Positions 1 to 8,398 of a stretch of DNA of 64,000 nt are shown here, one piece after another. Every line of letters starts with the position of its first letter. Positions within the stretch are counted from its first letter, which is position 1. The translations under genes were made by a program, and so were the position numbers. This stretch comes from Ignavibacteriales bacterium (GTDB lineage Bacteria > Bacteroidota > Ignavibacteria > UBA10030), in contig JAPLFR010000001.1 in NCBI GenBank assembly GCA_026390575.1, forward strand, positions 310,001 to 374,000, read 5' to 3'. The notes below the pieces were generated by a model, which was not told the DNA's origin, did no database searches, and saw only the letters and a list, made by a program, of their open reading frames with translations.

Positions 1-30
1 GGCAAGGCAGAAATTCTCACCTTGTCCTAA
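1..30 (+). CDS. map: C-terminal end of type I methionine aminopeptidase (partial)
   Basis: The first 30 bases read in frame 1 as GKAEILTLS followed by TAA. Methionine aminopeptidases commonly end in a motif like EILT, and map commonly sits just before infA in this gene order. Only nine residues are visible, so the call rests on that tail and on synteny. The enzyme would remove the initiator methionine from nascent proteins in the cytoplasm. Confidence 0.55.
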   Translation, partial: GKAEILTLS

Positions 31-36
31 GGTAGA

Positions 37-255
37 ATGGCGAAGCAAGGACCTATTAAAGTTGATGGAGTGATAACGGATACGCTGCCGAACGCAACGT
101 TCCGTGTGAAACTTGACAACGGTGTAGAAATCTTCGCTCATATCTCCGGTAAGATGCGGATGCATTACATCAAGATTCTTGTTGGAGATCGTGTGACGGT
201 GGAAATGTCGCCGTATGATTTATCGAAAGGTCGGATTACGTATCGGTATAAATAA
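37..255 (+). CDS. infA: translation initiation factor IF-1
   Basis: A 72-aa OB-fold protein that binds the 30S A site during initiation, with IF-2 and IF-3. It has the usual family length and the usual opening ([13 protein letters not shown]) and end ([10 protein letters not shown]). It starts 6 bp after the preceding stop codon and is followed by rpmJ, the classical order. The ribosome-binding site (AAGGTAGA directly before ATG) is weak, as expected for a translationally coupled gene. Confidence 0.97.
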   Translation: MAKQGPIKVDGVITDTLPNATFRVKLDNGVEIFAHISGKMRMHYIKILVGDRVTVEMSPYDLSKGRITYRYK

Positions 256-313
256 ATTTCGAAAGTGAACATTTGAATTTCGAAATCGTACAAGTGCAAC
301 AGAGGAACATTCT

Positions 314-427
314 ATGAAAGTTCGATCATCAGTAAAAAAGTTGTGTGAGAATTGCAAGATCATCCGGCGAAAAGGTGTTGTGCGGATTATCTGCAAGAAT
401 CCGAAACACAAACAGCGGCAAGGATAA
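314..427 (+). CDS. rpmJ: 50S ribosomal protein L36
   Basis: A 37-aa reading frame beginning [15 protein letters not shown] and ending KHKQRQG. It shows the zinc-ribbon ligands of the C+ form of L36: CxxC near residues 11-14, C28 and H33. L36 sits in the large subunit near the peptidyl-transferase region. An AGAGGAA ribosome-binding site lies about 7 bp upstream. Position between infA and rpsM is canonical. Confidence 0.97.
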   Translation: MKVRSSVKKLCENCKIIRRKGVVRIICKNPKHKQRQG

Positions 428-442
428 ACAAGGAGTAACAAC

Positions 443-826
443 GTGGCTCGTATTGCTGGAGTAGATTTACCGAAGAATAAATGTACCGAAATTGGCCTCA
501 CGTATATATACGGTATAGGCCATTCTGCAGCGCTGGAGATCCTTGAAAAGACAAAGATCGATGGCGCCAAGAAGGTTGGCGATTTGAACGATGAGGAAGT
601 AGCTGCAATTCGCGCTATCATTCAATCGGACTTTAAAGTGGAAGGCGCGTTGCGCAGTGAGAATCAGCTCAACACGAAGCGGCTGATGGATATTGGCTGT
701 TATCGCGGTTTGCGCCATCGTAAAGGTTTGCCAGTTCGCGGCCAGAGGACGCGCACTAATTCTCGTACAAGAAAAGGTAAGCGAAAGACAGTTGCCGGCA
801 AGAAAAAAGCACTCGAGAAGAAGTAA
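443..826 (+). CDS. rpsM: 30S ribosomal protein S13
   Basis: A 127-aa protein that binds 16S rRNA in the head of the small subunit and contacts the P-site tRNA and L5. It begins with GTG behind a good AAGGAG site and reads [14 protein letters not shown]. The helix-two-turn-helix core and the basic C-terminal tail ([17 protein letters not shown]) are present, and the length is normal. It lies 15 bp after rpmJ. Confidence 0.97.
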   Translation: MARIAGVDLPKNKCTEIGLTYIYGIGHSAALEILEKTKIDGAKKVGDLNDEEVAAIRAIIQSDFKVEGALRSENQLNTKRLMDIGCYRGLRHRKGLPVRGQRTRTNSRTRKGKRKTVAGKKKALEKK

Positions 827-862
827 TAATTTTGTAGAGATTCTTTCAAAAGGATAATTTCA

Positions 863-1258
863 TTGGCTAAACAAACAGCACCAGTTACAAAGAAAAAAAA
901 GAAAGTGCATGTTGATGCAAACGGAAAAGCATTCATCAAGGCAACTTTCAACAACACAATCGTGACGCTGACAGATACGTATGGCAACGTTATCGCGTGG
1001 TCAACATCTGGGAAAAACGGATTTAAGGGATCACGGAAAAGCACTCCATTTGCTGCTCAGGTTGCCGCGGAAGCAGCTGCCAAAGAAGCGCGTGATCTTG
1101 GACTTCGCCGTGTTGAAGTGTTTATCAAAGGACCGGGCGGCGGACGAGAAGCAGCCGTACGTTCATTGCAAACCGCAGGATTGGAAGTAACATTGATTCG
1201 TGATATTACGCCAATTCCGCACAATGGATGCCGTCCACCAAAACGTAGAAGAGTGTAA
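863..1258 (+). CDS. rpsK: 30S ribosomal protein S11
   Basis: A 131-aa protein of the small-subunit platform that binds 16S rRNA with S18 and S6. It starts with TTG behind an AAAGGAT site. The conserved core ([46 protein letters not shown]) is intact. The N-terminus carries a lysine run (about residues 10-14), common in this phylum. The TTG start is supported by the ribosome-binding site and by family length. Confidence 0.96.
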   Translation: MAKQTAPVTKKKKKVHVDANGKAFIKATFNNTIVTLTDTYGNVIAWSTSGKNGFKGSRKSTPFAAQVAAEAAAKEARDLGLRRVEVFIKGPGGGREAAVRSLQTAGLEVTLIRDITPIPHNGCRPPKRRRV

Positions 1259-1328
1259 AATATTTCCAATTGCCGATTTTCAATTTAGAAATTGGATATC
1301 GCAAATTGACAATTCATTTAGGAGAATT

Positions 1329-1958
1329 ATGGCAAGATACATTGATGCCAACTGCAAACTGTGCCGTCGGGAAAAACAAAAATTGTTCTTAAAAGGAACA
1401 AAGTGCTTAACGGAAAAATGTCCGCTTGAAAAACGGAATTATGCACCGGGTCAGCATGGTCAATCTCGTCGATCGCGGATTTCCGAATATGGCGTACAAT
1501 TGCGAGAGAAGCAAAAAGTTCGCCGGATGTACGGGATTTTGGAAGCGCAATTCCGAAATTATTTCCATCGGGCATCTCAGCAGTCGGGTCGTACTGGCGA
1601 TGCTTTGGTGAAAATGTTGGAACGCCGTATTGATAATGTTATCTATCGGCTGGGGTTTGCACCGTCGCGCAAAGCGGCACGACAACTGGTTGTCCATCGG
1701 CATTTTACGGTGAACAATCATATTGTCGATGTTCCATCATATCTTATTAACCCCGGCGATGTCATTCAAGTACGGGATCATGCCAAGAAGTTGGCCCTTA
1801 TCCATGATGCTATGAAACGCGTGAAAGATACTTCGATGCTGCCGTGGTTGAGTATTGATAAGGCGACGATGACCGGTACATTTTTGAATATTCCGGAGCG
1901 CGCGGATATTCCATTGAATGCAAACGAACAGTTGATTGTTGAGTTGTATTCGAAATAA
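1329..1958 (+). CDS. rpsD: 30S ribosomal protein S4
   Basis: A 209-aa protein that nucleates assembly of the 30S body and often acts as a translational repressor of its own operon. The start is the ATG at 1329 behind GGAGAA; the open frame reaches back to 1200 but overlaps rpsK. It is the zinc-binding form, with Cys pairs in CKLC (about residues 9-12) and CLTEKC (about 26-31). An S4 RNA-binding domain follows at about 97-160 (ERRIDNVIYRLGFAPSRKAA). Confidence 0.96.
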   Translation: MARYIDANCKLCRREKQKLFLKGTKCLTEKCPLEKRNYAPGQHGQSRRSRISEYGVQLREKQKVRRMYGILEAQFRNYFHRASQQSGRTGDALVKMLERRIDNVIYRLGFAPSRKAARQLVVHRHFTVNNHIVDVPSYLINPGDVIQVRDHAKKLALIHDAMKRVKDTSMLPWLSIDKATMTGTFLNIPERADIPLNANEQLIVELYSK

Positions 1959-2022
1959 TTAAAAACTTAACTATGAGACAGAAACTTTTATCCGCCTCGA
2001 TGAACTCGGGAAAAGGAAGACT

Positions 2023-3006
2023 ATGAGTACCCTGCAAATGCCTGAAAGAGTCGAACTGGAACAGTCGACATATTCCGTTACCTCGGGAAGATTCACACTT
2101 CAACCGTTGGAAAAAGGATTTGGAGTGACCATTGGAAATTCGATGCGCCGTGTCTTGTTGTCATCGTTACCCGGCACAGCGATTACCGCAATTCGTGTTG
2201 AAGGAATTCATCATGAATTTTCTACCATTAAAGGAATGGTCGAAGATGTCTCCGATTTTATTCTGAATCTGAAACAACTTCGGATCAAACCGATTAATAA
2301 AAAAGCGGCAAAAGTGACGGTGCATGTGAAAGGCCCGGGCGAATTGAAGAGCGGCGACCTTCAAAAGTTTTCATCTGAAATTGAAATCTTAAATCCGGAC
2401 TACCATCTTGCTTCGTTGAATAAAGATGCCGACTTCGAGATTGAGTTGCGCCTCGGCCGCGGAAAAGGGTATGTTCCTGCCGAAGAAAATAAGTCGGCAG
2501 ATCTCCCGTTAGGAACAATCGCTATCGATTCAATCTTTACACCTATCGTGAATGTGCACTACACGGTTGAACCTACTCGCGTCGGCGGGCAGACTGACTT
2601 TGAGAAACTTGTTCTTGATATTGAAACCGATGGTTCCATAACGCCAGAAGAGGCGGTCACCCACGCAGCGAAAATATTACGAGATCACTTGCAGCTCTTC
2701 ATTAATTTTGGCATAGAACCGGAAGCCGAAAAAGCAGAAACAGAACAAGAAGCAGAAGTGGGCAGAGTACGGAAAATTTTGAAAATGTCTGTGGATGAAC
2801 TGGAACTATCGGTACGTTCGCACAATTGTTTACGTTCAGCGAATATCAAAACACTGGCGGATTTGGTACGGCGCAGTGAATCTGAGTTATTGAAATTCCG
2901 TAATTTCGGACGTAAGTCTCTGGCAGAGCTTTCCGAGATAGTTGAACAGCATGGATTAATATTCGGAATGGATGTGGACAAATATTTAAAAGAAGGCAAC
3001 GACTAA
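2023..3006 (+). CDS. rpoA: DNA-directed RNA polymerase subunit alpha
   Basis: A 327-aa polymerase alpha subunit. The N-terminal dimerisation domain (about residues 10-235, including the GFGVTIGNSMRRVLLSSLPG loop) builds the core enzyme. An acidic linker (about 235-248) leads to the C-terminal domain with two helix-hairpin-helix motifs (about 255-320), which binds UP elements and activators. It has normal length and sits between rpsD and rplQ as usual. It opens MSTLQMPERVELEQSTYS behind GGAAGA. Confidence 0.97.
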   Translation: MSTLQMPERVELEQSTYSVTSGRFTLQPLEKGFGVTIGNSMRRVLLSSLPGTAITAIRVEGIHHEFSTIKGMVEDVSDFILNLKQLRIKPINKKAAKVTVHVKGPGELKSGDLQKFSSEIEILNPDYHLASLNKDADFEIELRLGRGKGYVPAEENKSADLPLGTIAIDSIFTPIVNVHYTVEPTRVGGQTDFEKLVLDIETDGSITPEEAVTHAAKILRDHLQLFINFGIEPEAEKAETEQEAEVGRVRKILKMSVDELELSVRSHNCLRSANIKTLADLVRRSESELLKFRNFGRKSLAELSEIVEQHGLIFGMDVDKYLKEGND

Positions 3007-3027
3007 GTCGTAGAAGGAAAGTGAAGT

Positions 3028-3585
3028 ATGCGTCATCAAAATTCTGGGCGAAAACTTAAACGAACAAGCAGCCATCGCAAAGCAACGCTTGCAGCACTGT
3101 GCACTGCTTTGATTGTCCACAAGAAGATCAAAACCACCGTTGCGAAAGCAAAGGAAACGAGGATGTTCGTAGAGAAAATTATCACACGGGCAAAGAACGC
3201 TGTTGCAGGAGAAATTGCACCTGACAAGAAAAATATATCAGCCCGGCGTGAAGTGTTTGCAGCTCTGCGGAGCAAAGAGGCAGTGTCAACATTGTTCAAG
3301 GATATTGCACCAAAGGTTGCTGCACGTCCAGGCGGATATACGCGAGTTGTGAAACTCGGCAGACGATTAGGCGATGGTGCTGAACTTGCTGTGCTGGAAC
3401 TTGTCGATTTTAATGTTGGTCAAGAAAAAGCGGCAGCAAAGGCGGCGAAGAAATCTGCTGTTCGTACAAAGAGTGCATCAAAAACAAAGAAGAGTACCGA
3501 TACGGCAACCTCTTCTGATATCCCTGAGAAGGCAGCGAAAAATACACCGGAGACTAATGCAGGATCACCTCCGGTTGCGGAATAA
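3028..3585 (+). CDS. rplQ: 50S ribosomal protein L17 with long basic tail
   Basis: The first ~118 residues are a standard L17 (MRHQNSGRKLKRTSSHRKA to ELVDFNVG), which lines the exit tunnel region of the 50S subunit. Residues ~120-185 are a Lys/Ala/Ser/Thr-rich low-complexity extension. The 185-aa length is longer than the ~120 aa seen in many bacteria; such tails occur in Bacteroidota-type L17. It is the last gene of the ribosomal block and is followed by a hairpin terminator. Confidence 0.95.
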   Translation: MRHQNSGRKLKRTSSHRKATLAALCTALIVHKKIKTTVAKAKETRMFVEKIITRAKNAVAGEIAPDKKNISARREVFAALRSKEAVSTLFKDIAPKVAARPGGYTRVVKLGRRLGDGAELAVLELVDFNVGQEKAAAKAAKKSAVRTKSASKTKKSTDTATSSDIPEKAAKNTPETNAGSPPVAE

Positions 3586-3598
3586 TATGGAGAACAAA

Positions 3599-3628
3599 AA
3601 AGGATAGCATATTGCTATCCTTTCTTGC
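3599..3628 (+). terminator. rho-independent terminator after rplQ
   Basis: A perfect 9-bp stem (AGGATAGCA / TGCTATCCT, 3601-3609 with 3613-3621), extended by A-T pairs, around a 3-base loop, then a T-rich stretch. It closes the ribosomal operon 14 bp after the rplQ stop. engB starts 23 bp further on, so some read-through is possible. Confidence 0.85.
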
Positions 3629-3650
3629 TTTTGTTGTGTAGGAGAAAAGT

Positions 3651-4280
3651 ATGCTCAAGATTGCATCAGCAGAATTTTTGCAGGGTGTAGTCGATCTTCG
3701 GCAGCTTCCGAAGAACGAATTACGCGAGATCGTATACATTGGACGTTCAAATGTCGGCAAGTCTTCTTTGTTGAACAAGATGTGCAACAAGAAGAACCTT
3801 GCGCGCACGAGCACCATCCCGGGAAAGACGCGTGAGATTAACTATTATATCATCAACAACGATTTCTATTTTGTTGATTTACCGGGATATGGTTATGCCA
3901 AGGTACCTGAACAGATGCGCGCAGGCTGGAAGAAGTTGATCGAAGATTTTTTGAAGCGTGGCGAACCGGTCGTCTTAGCAATGCAGCTCATCGATTCACG
4001 CCAAGAACCGACACCGTTGGACCTGATGATGATGGATTGGTTAGAGTATTATGAAGTTCCTTACCTGCTTGTTCTTACGAAAGCGGATAAGCTGCCGTTT
4101 AGTAAATTAGGGAAGCAAATAGAAACATATAAAGAGCGCTTCCAAAGTCAGTTGACTGATGGATGCTGCCGCGGTATTGTACCCTTTTCGATTGTGAGCG
4201 GCGATGGACGTGTGGAATTGCTCAAATATATCGATCTCAATTTGCAGACATCCCCGAAAAAGAAGAAGGAAGCAGTGTAG
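3651..4280 (+). CDS. engB: ribosome biogenesis GTPase EngB/YsxC
   Basis: A 209-aa TrmE-Era-EngA-EngB-family GTPase needed for assembly of the 50S subunit. G motifs are visible: G1 GRSNVGKSSLL (about residues 32-42), G2 threonine in TSTIPGKT, G3 DLPGYGYAK, G4 TKAD and G5 near IVSGDGR. Length is normal. It lies right after the ribosomal block, on the same strand and behind the rplQ terminator, with an AGGAGAA site before ATG. Confidence 0.95.
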   Translation: MLKIASAEFLQGVVDLRQLPKNELREIVYIGRSNVGKSSLLNKMCNKKNLARTSTIPGKTREINYYIINNDFYFVDLPGYGYAKVPEQMRAGWKKLIEDFLKRGEPVVLAMQLIDSRQEPTPLDLMMMDWLEYYEVPYLLVLTKADKLPFSKLGKQIETYKERFQSQLTDGCCRGIVPFSIVSGDGRVELLKYIDLNLQTSPKKKKEAV

Positions 4281-4307
4281 CGCTTTACGTTCTATTCCTT
4301 ACTCAGA

Positions 4308-4338
4308 AACCTCGAGCTAACACTCGGGGTTTTTTTGT
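4308..4338 (+). terminator. rho-independent terminator after engB
   Basis: A 9-bp stem (AACCTCGAG, 4308-4316, with CTCGGGGTT, 4323-4331; one G-U pair), a 6-base loop and a run of seven T. It lies 28 bp after the engB stop and ends the translation gene block. Confidence 0.9.
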
Positions 4339-4669
4339 TTTATGGAGAAAATTGAGAGGAACTTCTTTATTCGTTTGAGGGTTTAATAGCGTTCCTGTTT
4401 TTCACGCAAGAGCTTTTCATTGGCACGCATGTATAATTATTTTCAACATTTATGAAAAAGAGCTTGACAAATAATGCAACAAGATATATATTCCTTTAAC
4501 TAATAACGCACACAACTTAAGAAGGAGGTGGCGATATTTCTTGTGCAAAATTTCTTTACACACGTAAAGATTCTTATCTTTTTGTAACCAACCCCATGTT
4601 TTTTCTTTTCAGAGACAGAAATAAATTAAATATTCTGTCCTGTCGTATCATTTATAATATGGAGGAAAT
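4339..4669. other. gene-free leader region of the secretion cluster
   Basis: About 330 bp without a convincing gene. It holds the promoter at 4464-4492 and, about 25 bp past the likely start site, a strong Shine-Dalgarno-like run (AGGAGG, 4523-4528) that is not placed in front of a normal start codon. The leader to the first gene would be about 170 nt long. Confidence 0.5.
4464..4492 (+). promoter_or_regulatory. predicted housekeeping-type promoter of the secretion cluster
   Basis: A perfect -35 box TTGACA (4464-4469), a 17-bp spacer and a -10 box TATATT (4487-4492). It follows the engB terminator and precedes the lipoprotein gene, so it is the likely start of the 4670-12967 transcript. Predicted from sequence only. 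Confidence 0.65.
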
Positions 4670-5371
4670 ATGAAACTTTTCCTGAAGTTTGGGCTAACGC
4701 TTTTGTTAAGTATTGTGCTGACGTTTTATATTATTGGGTGTGTCGAAACAGACAACCCAGCCATTAGCACGGTGGATCAACGGACTAATGTTAAGTTTGT
4801 GAATCTTTCAAATCTGGGCACATCGATGAACGTCAATATCGATGGAAACTCAGTTGCGGCGGTAAGTTATGGTGCTGCTTCGAGTTATTTAGATCTTGCT
4901 GCTGGAACCCGGACGTTCGTTTTTGCATATGGTACCAAGAGCGATACAGTGCAAAGAGCATTAGATCCAAATGCAAAATTTTCTGTCTTCAGTGTTTATG
5001 AACCTCTGAATGGAGATTTAGTTCGCACGTATTATTTTTCCATGGAACGACAGACGTATAGTGGTTCTGTTACGTATGTCCCACAAAAAGTCCTCGTTCG
5101 ATTCCTCAATTTAACAAATGATACAACGGCAACAAATGTAAATGTTGTTCTGTCGGATACAAGTGATCATAGTACGACTGTTGCAATAGGTGGAAATACC
5201 GCTTATATCCAATCCGATCTTAGTGCAAATCCAAGCTTTGTAATAAATGGCCGCTTCAATAACACTCTTGTGACGAAGACTCTATTATCTGCAGAAGGTA
5301 GGTATGCAGTCGTTCTCAGCGGCAATAAAGTGGCAAATTCTCTTCACGCAACTGTGTTCAAAGAAGACTAA
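4670..5371 (+). CDS. DUF4397-domain lipoprotein
   Basis: A 233-aa predicted outer-membrane or periplasmic lipoprotein. The N-terminus is a hydrophobic signal (residues 2-23) ending in a lipobox-like YIIGC, so Cys24 would be lipidated. The rest resembles DUF4397, beta-rich domains of unknown function often anchored at the surface in Bacteroidota: VKFVNLSNLGTSMNVNIDG, then a second similar repeat from about residue 140 (VLVRFLNLTNDTTATNVNV). It has a GGAGGA site and lies 18 bp before the TonB receptor gene. A role with that receptor is inferred from position only. Confidence 0.7.
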   Translation: MKLFLKFGLTLLLSIVLTFYIIGCVETDNPAISTVDQRTNVKFVNLSNLGTSMNVNIDGNSVAAVSYGAASSYLDLAAGTRTFVFAYGTKSDTVQRALDPNAKFSVFSVYEPLNGDLVRTYYFSMERQTYSGSVTYVPQKVLVRFLNLTNDTTATNVNVVLSDTSDHSTTVAIGGNTAYIQSDLSANPSFVINGRFNNTLVTKTLLSAEGRYAVVLSGNKVANSLHATVFKED

Positions 5372-5389
5372 GGAAAGAAGGAGGATTGT

Positions 5390-8362
5390 ATGATGAAAAA
5401 ATATGCAATATTGCTCTTAATGTCCTTTCTATGTTCAACCATTGTGTATGCTCAGTATGGAAAAATATCGGGAAAAGTAACCGATCAAGAAACCAAAGAG
5501 CCGCTGGTTGGTGCAAATATTATTTTGGAAGGAACTGTTTTCGGCAGCGCAACAGATATTGACGGTGGATTTAATATCCTCAATGTTCCTGCCGGAACAT
5601 ACGATATCAAAACTTCCTACATCGGGTATCAGACTAAAACGATGACGGGAGTAAAAGTTGTAGCAGGGTTAACACGAAGTATTGATATTGTTTTGTCCAA
5701 TACATCTGTTCAAGTTCAAACAGTTGTTGTTGTTGCAGAACGACCCTTGATTGAAAAAAGCGCAACCAACGCGGTACGTGTCCAGGTATCAGAGGATATG
5801 GAAAAACTGCCGGTGCGCGGTGTGCAAGGTTATTTTACACTCCAACCTGGAGTTGTTTTACAAAACGGCATTGCTTATATGAGAGGCAGCCGTAACGACG
5901 AAGTCGGTTTCCAGGTAGAAGGTGCCGATGTTCGTGATGTTGTAGGAAATGTGGGGCGAAATAACGTCAATAGTAATCTCATAACCACGATCCCGGAAGC
6001 TCTAGAAGAAATAGGAATTCAATCCGGCGGGTTTGGTGCTGAATTTGGCGGTGCCAGTGCCGGTATAGTATCTCAAACTTTTAAAACAGCCGGCTCCAAA
6101 TTAAATATTACGCTCCTTGCAGAAACCGATAATTTTGGAAATTATCCCGGAAAAAAAGTCCTCAATACTTTTTCCTACGGATACTCAGATTACGTTTTGA
6201 CAGTTGGCACTCCGATCTTAAGCGATAACATCAAATTATTTGCCGCTCTAGAAAATAACTTCACGCGTGATCGTGATGGAAGTTATTGGTTCTGGACAGG
6301 CGCAGATTTTGGATATCTCTATGATAACGGATTAAGTGCTGGCAGCAGCCACAGAGGCGATTCTGCACTTGTGAGTTGGGTCGATGGCAATGTGCCGGGC
6401 AGAATGAATAATAGGTTTTCTGCAAACGGAACATTATTGTTTGATTTCAAACCGCTCCAGGTTCGTTTGGCAGGGGCATTTTCTTCTTCTAAGAATTCAA
6501 ACAATAATTTAATCCGGAACATGTTCGATCTCGATCGAGTTTTTGTCGGTGATAATAGCAACTTGCTGTTGAATGCGAAGGCTAATTATGCCCTTACAAA
6601 GAACACGATCTTCGAAGCAACCATAAATTATACTGATCAACGCAATAAAGGGTATGATCCTACGTTTGGTGATAATCTCATGCAGTATTCAGATAGTAAT
6701 GCCGCAGCGCAGCATGGCTGGACATATCCGACATTGACCCAGCCGCCATTACCATATAATTTTAATGGATTCACATTCCTCCGTCCTGGTGCTCTAGTAG
6801 CTACCTTATATAGCAAGGACAAAAACCAAAAAATTGAAGGATCTGCAGATGTAATTTCTATCATGGGCACACACGAGTTCAAACTTGGCGCTTCATATCA
6901 ATATTGGACTATTTCCCACTATGATATTGATCCTTCAACAGTATATCCAAATGTGGTTGTTGCTCCTGATATTGCCAGAGATCCGGCGCAATATGCCAAA
7001 TTGTTACGATCATTGAGTCAAGTAAACAATTATGGCTATGATGAATTTGGTAATTCATTAACAAGCGGTCCGGATGGTCCTAAACATCCATCTTTTATGG
7101 CAGCATATATTCAAGATAAAATCGAATTGGCAGATCTGATTATTAGTGCCGGTTTAAGATTCGATGCTATGAACTTAAATGGCTGGTCATTTGGCAATGT
7201 CAATGACCTGGGATATAATGGTGATCAATATCTCCTCGATCAACCAAGCACAACCGGTACCTTTACATATATTGAACCCCGTATCGGATTCTCTTTCCCA
7301 GCATCCGATAGGACAGTTTTCCATCTGCAATATGGAAAATATGTCGAGGCACCGCCATTGTTCACAACATTTAGATCACGTGCAGCTGCTGTGTATCTTT
7401 TCCAGGGCGGTCATTTCTTTACAAACCCCCTTGGATTTAATATAGAACCAGTTCGAACAACACAATATGAAATTGGATTTCAGCAGCAATTTAGTGATGT
7501 CTCGGCATTCGATATGACCGCATTCTATAAGGATATTACCGGCCAGCTGCAAGTAGCATATTTTCCGCAAGGTGCAGGATCGTCTGTCGGTAATTATTAT
7601 GCATACACTAACGGCGATTTCCAAACGGTTATGGGTTTGGAGTTTAGCCTGCGTGTAAGAAGAATTCAGCGTATGCAGGCTCAAGTTAACTATACATTAC
7701 AAGATGCCAGAGGTACAAACTCATTTGCCAACAGTTCTGCTTCGTTGTTGAACGCCACTGGCGGTACAGTAATACCAAGCCAGGTCGTTCCAACTGATTA
7801 TGCCCAGACGCATCGCGGATCTGTTTCGTTAGATTATCGCTGGGGGAAGAATGATGGAGGTCCAATTCTCGAGCAATTTGGTATCAATTTCCTGTTCACA
7901 TTTAACTCAGGCCATCCCTATACACATGCAACCGGAACAGGCGGACAGCAAGGTGTTGACCTCGGCTCGCTGCTGAACGACGGTGATGCCCGTACACGTT
8001 TCCCGCTTGAGCCGATCAATAACTCAACAACACCTTGGGTGTATCAACTTGATTTGCGATTGGATAAAACGTTTTCTATCGGTTCGACAAGCTTGAACAT
8101 CTATGTGTACGTTCAGAATTTGTTGAATACTCAAAACGTCACCAACGTTTATTATCGCACAGGTAATGCGTATGATGATGGATGGTTGAGTGATCCAGTT
8201 GCAAGCGGTAAAACCGTTAGCAATCCGACGTACGGCCAGACATATGAGCAGTTGTATCAAGTAATAAATCTCCAAAATAATCAAAACCAACAACGTCTGG
8301 GTGGATTTGTGAACTATGGTGCTCCTCGCCAGTTGCGCGTTGGTGCAAAATTAGAATTATAA
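5390..8362 (+). CDS. TonB-dependent outer-membrane receptor with carboxypeptidase-regulatory-like N-domain
   Basis: A 990-aa beta-barrel receptor. It has a signal peptide (about residues 1-22, ending VYAQ), a CarboxypepD_reg-like beta-sandwich (about 25-105, GKISGKVTDQETKEPLVGAN), a plug domain (about 125-230, including MRGSRNDEVGFQVEGADV) and a large barrel to the C-terminus (RQLRVGAKLEL). Such proteins import or handle large substrates at the outer membrane, energised by TonB-ExbBD. It sits between a lipoprotein and a large T9SS-type secreted protein, an arrangement seen in SusC-like or export-related loci. The substrate cannot be read from sequence. A GGAGG site precedes a double ATG; either Met could be the start. 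Confidence 0.88.
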   Translation: MMKKYAILLLMSFLCSTIVYAQYGKISGKVTDQETKEPLVGANIILEGTVFGSATDIDGGFNILNVPAGTYDIKTSYIGYQTKTMTGVKVVAGLTRSIDIVLSNTSVQVQTVVVVAERPLIEKSATNAVRVQVSEDMEKLPVRGVQGYFTLQPGVVLQNGIAYMRGSRNDEVGFQVEGADVRDVVGNVGRNNVNSNLITTIPEALEEIGIQSGGFGAEFGGASAGIVSQTFKTAGSKLNITLLAETDNFGNYPGKKVLNTFSYGYSDYVLTVGTPILSDNIKLFAALENNFTRDRDGSYWFWTGADFGYLYDNGLSAGSSHRGDSALVSWVDGNVPGRMNNRFSANGTLLFDFKPLQVRLAGAFSSSKNSNNNLIRNMFDLDRVFVGDNSNLLLNAKANYALTKNTIFEATINYTDQRNKGYDPTFGDNLMQYSDSNAAAQHGWTYPTLTQPPLPYNFNGFTFLRPGALVATLYSKDKNQKIEGSADVISIMGTHEFKLGASYQYWTISHYDIDPSTVYPNVVVAPDIARDPAQYAKLLRSLSQVNNYGYDEFGNSLTSGPDGPKHPSFMAAYIQDKIELADLIISAGLRFDAMNLNGWSFGNVNDLGYNGDQYLLDQPSTTGTFTYIEPRIGFSFPASDRTVFHLQYGKYVEAPPLFTTFRSRAAAVYLFQGGHFFTNPLGFNIEPVRTTQYEIGFQQQFSDVSAFDMTAFYKDITGQLQVAYFPQGAGSSVGNYYAYTNGDFQTVMGLEFSLRVRRIQRMQAQVNYTLQDARGTNSFANSSASLLNATGGTVIPSQVVPTDYAQTHRGSVSLDYRWGKNDGGPILEQFGINFLFTFNSGHPYTHATGTGGQQGVDLGSLLNDGDARTRFPLEPINNSTTPWVYQLDLRLDKTFSIGSTSLNIYVYVQNLLNTQNVTNVYYRTGNAYDDGWLSDPVASGKTVSNPTYGQTYEQLYQVINLQNNQNQQRLGGFVNYGAPRQLRVGAKLEL

Positions 8363-8398
8363 TATTCAACATTTCTGAATGTTCAGGAGATAGATACT

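Noticed and set aside
220-1269. Several long antisense frames over the ribosomal genes
   Set aside because: They overlap well-recognised ribosomal proteins, lack ribosome-binding sites and have no family resemblance; they are shadows of biased codon use.
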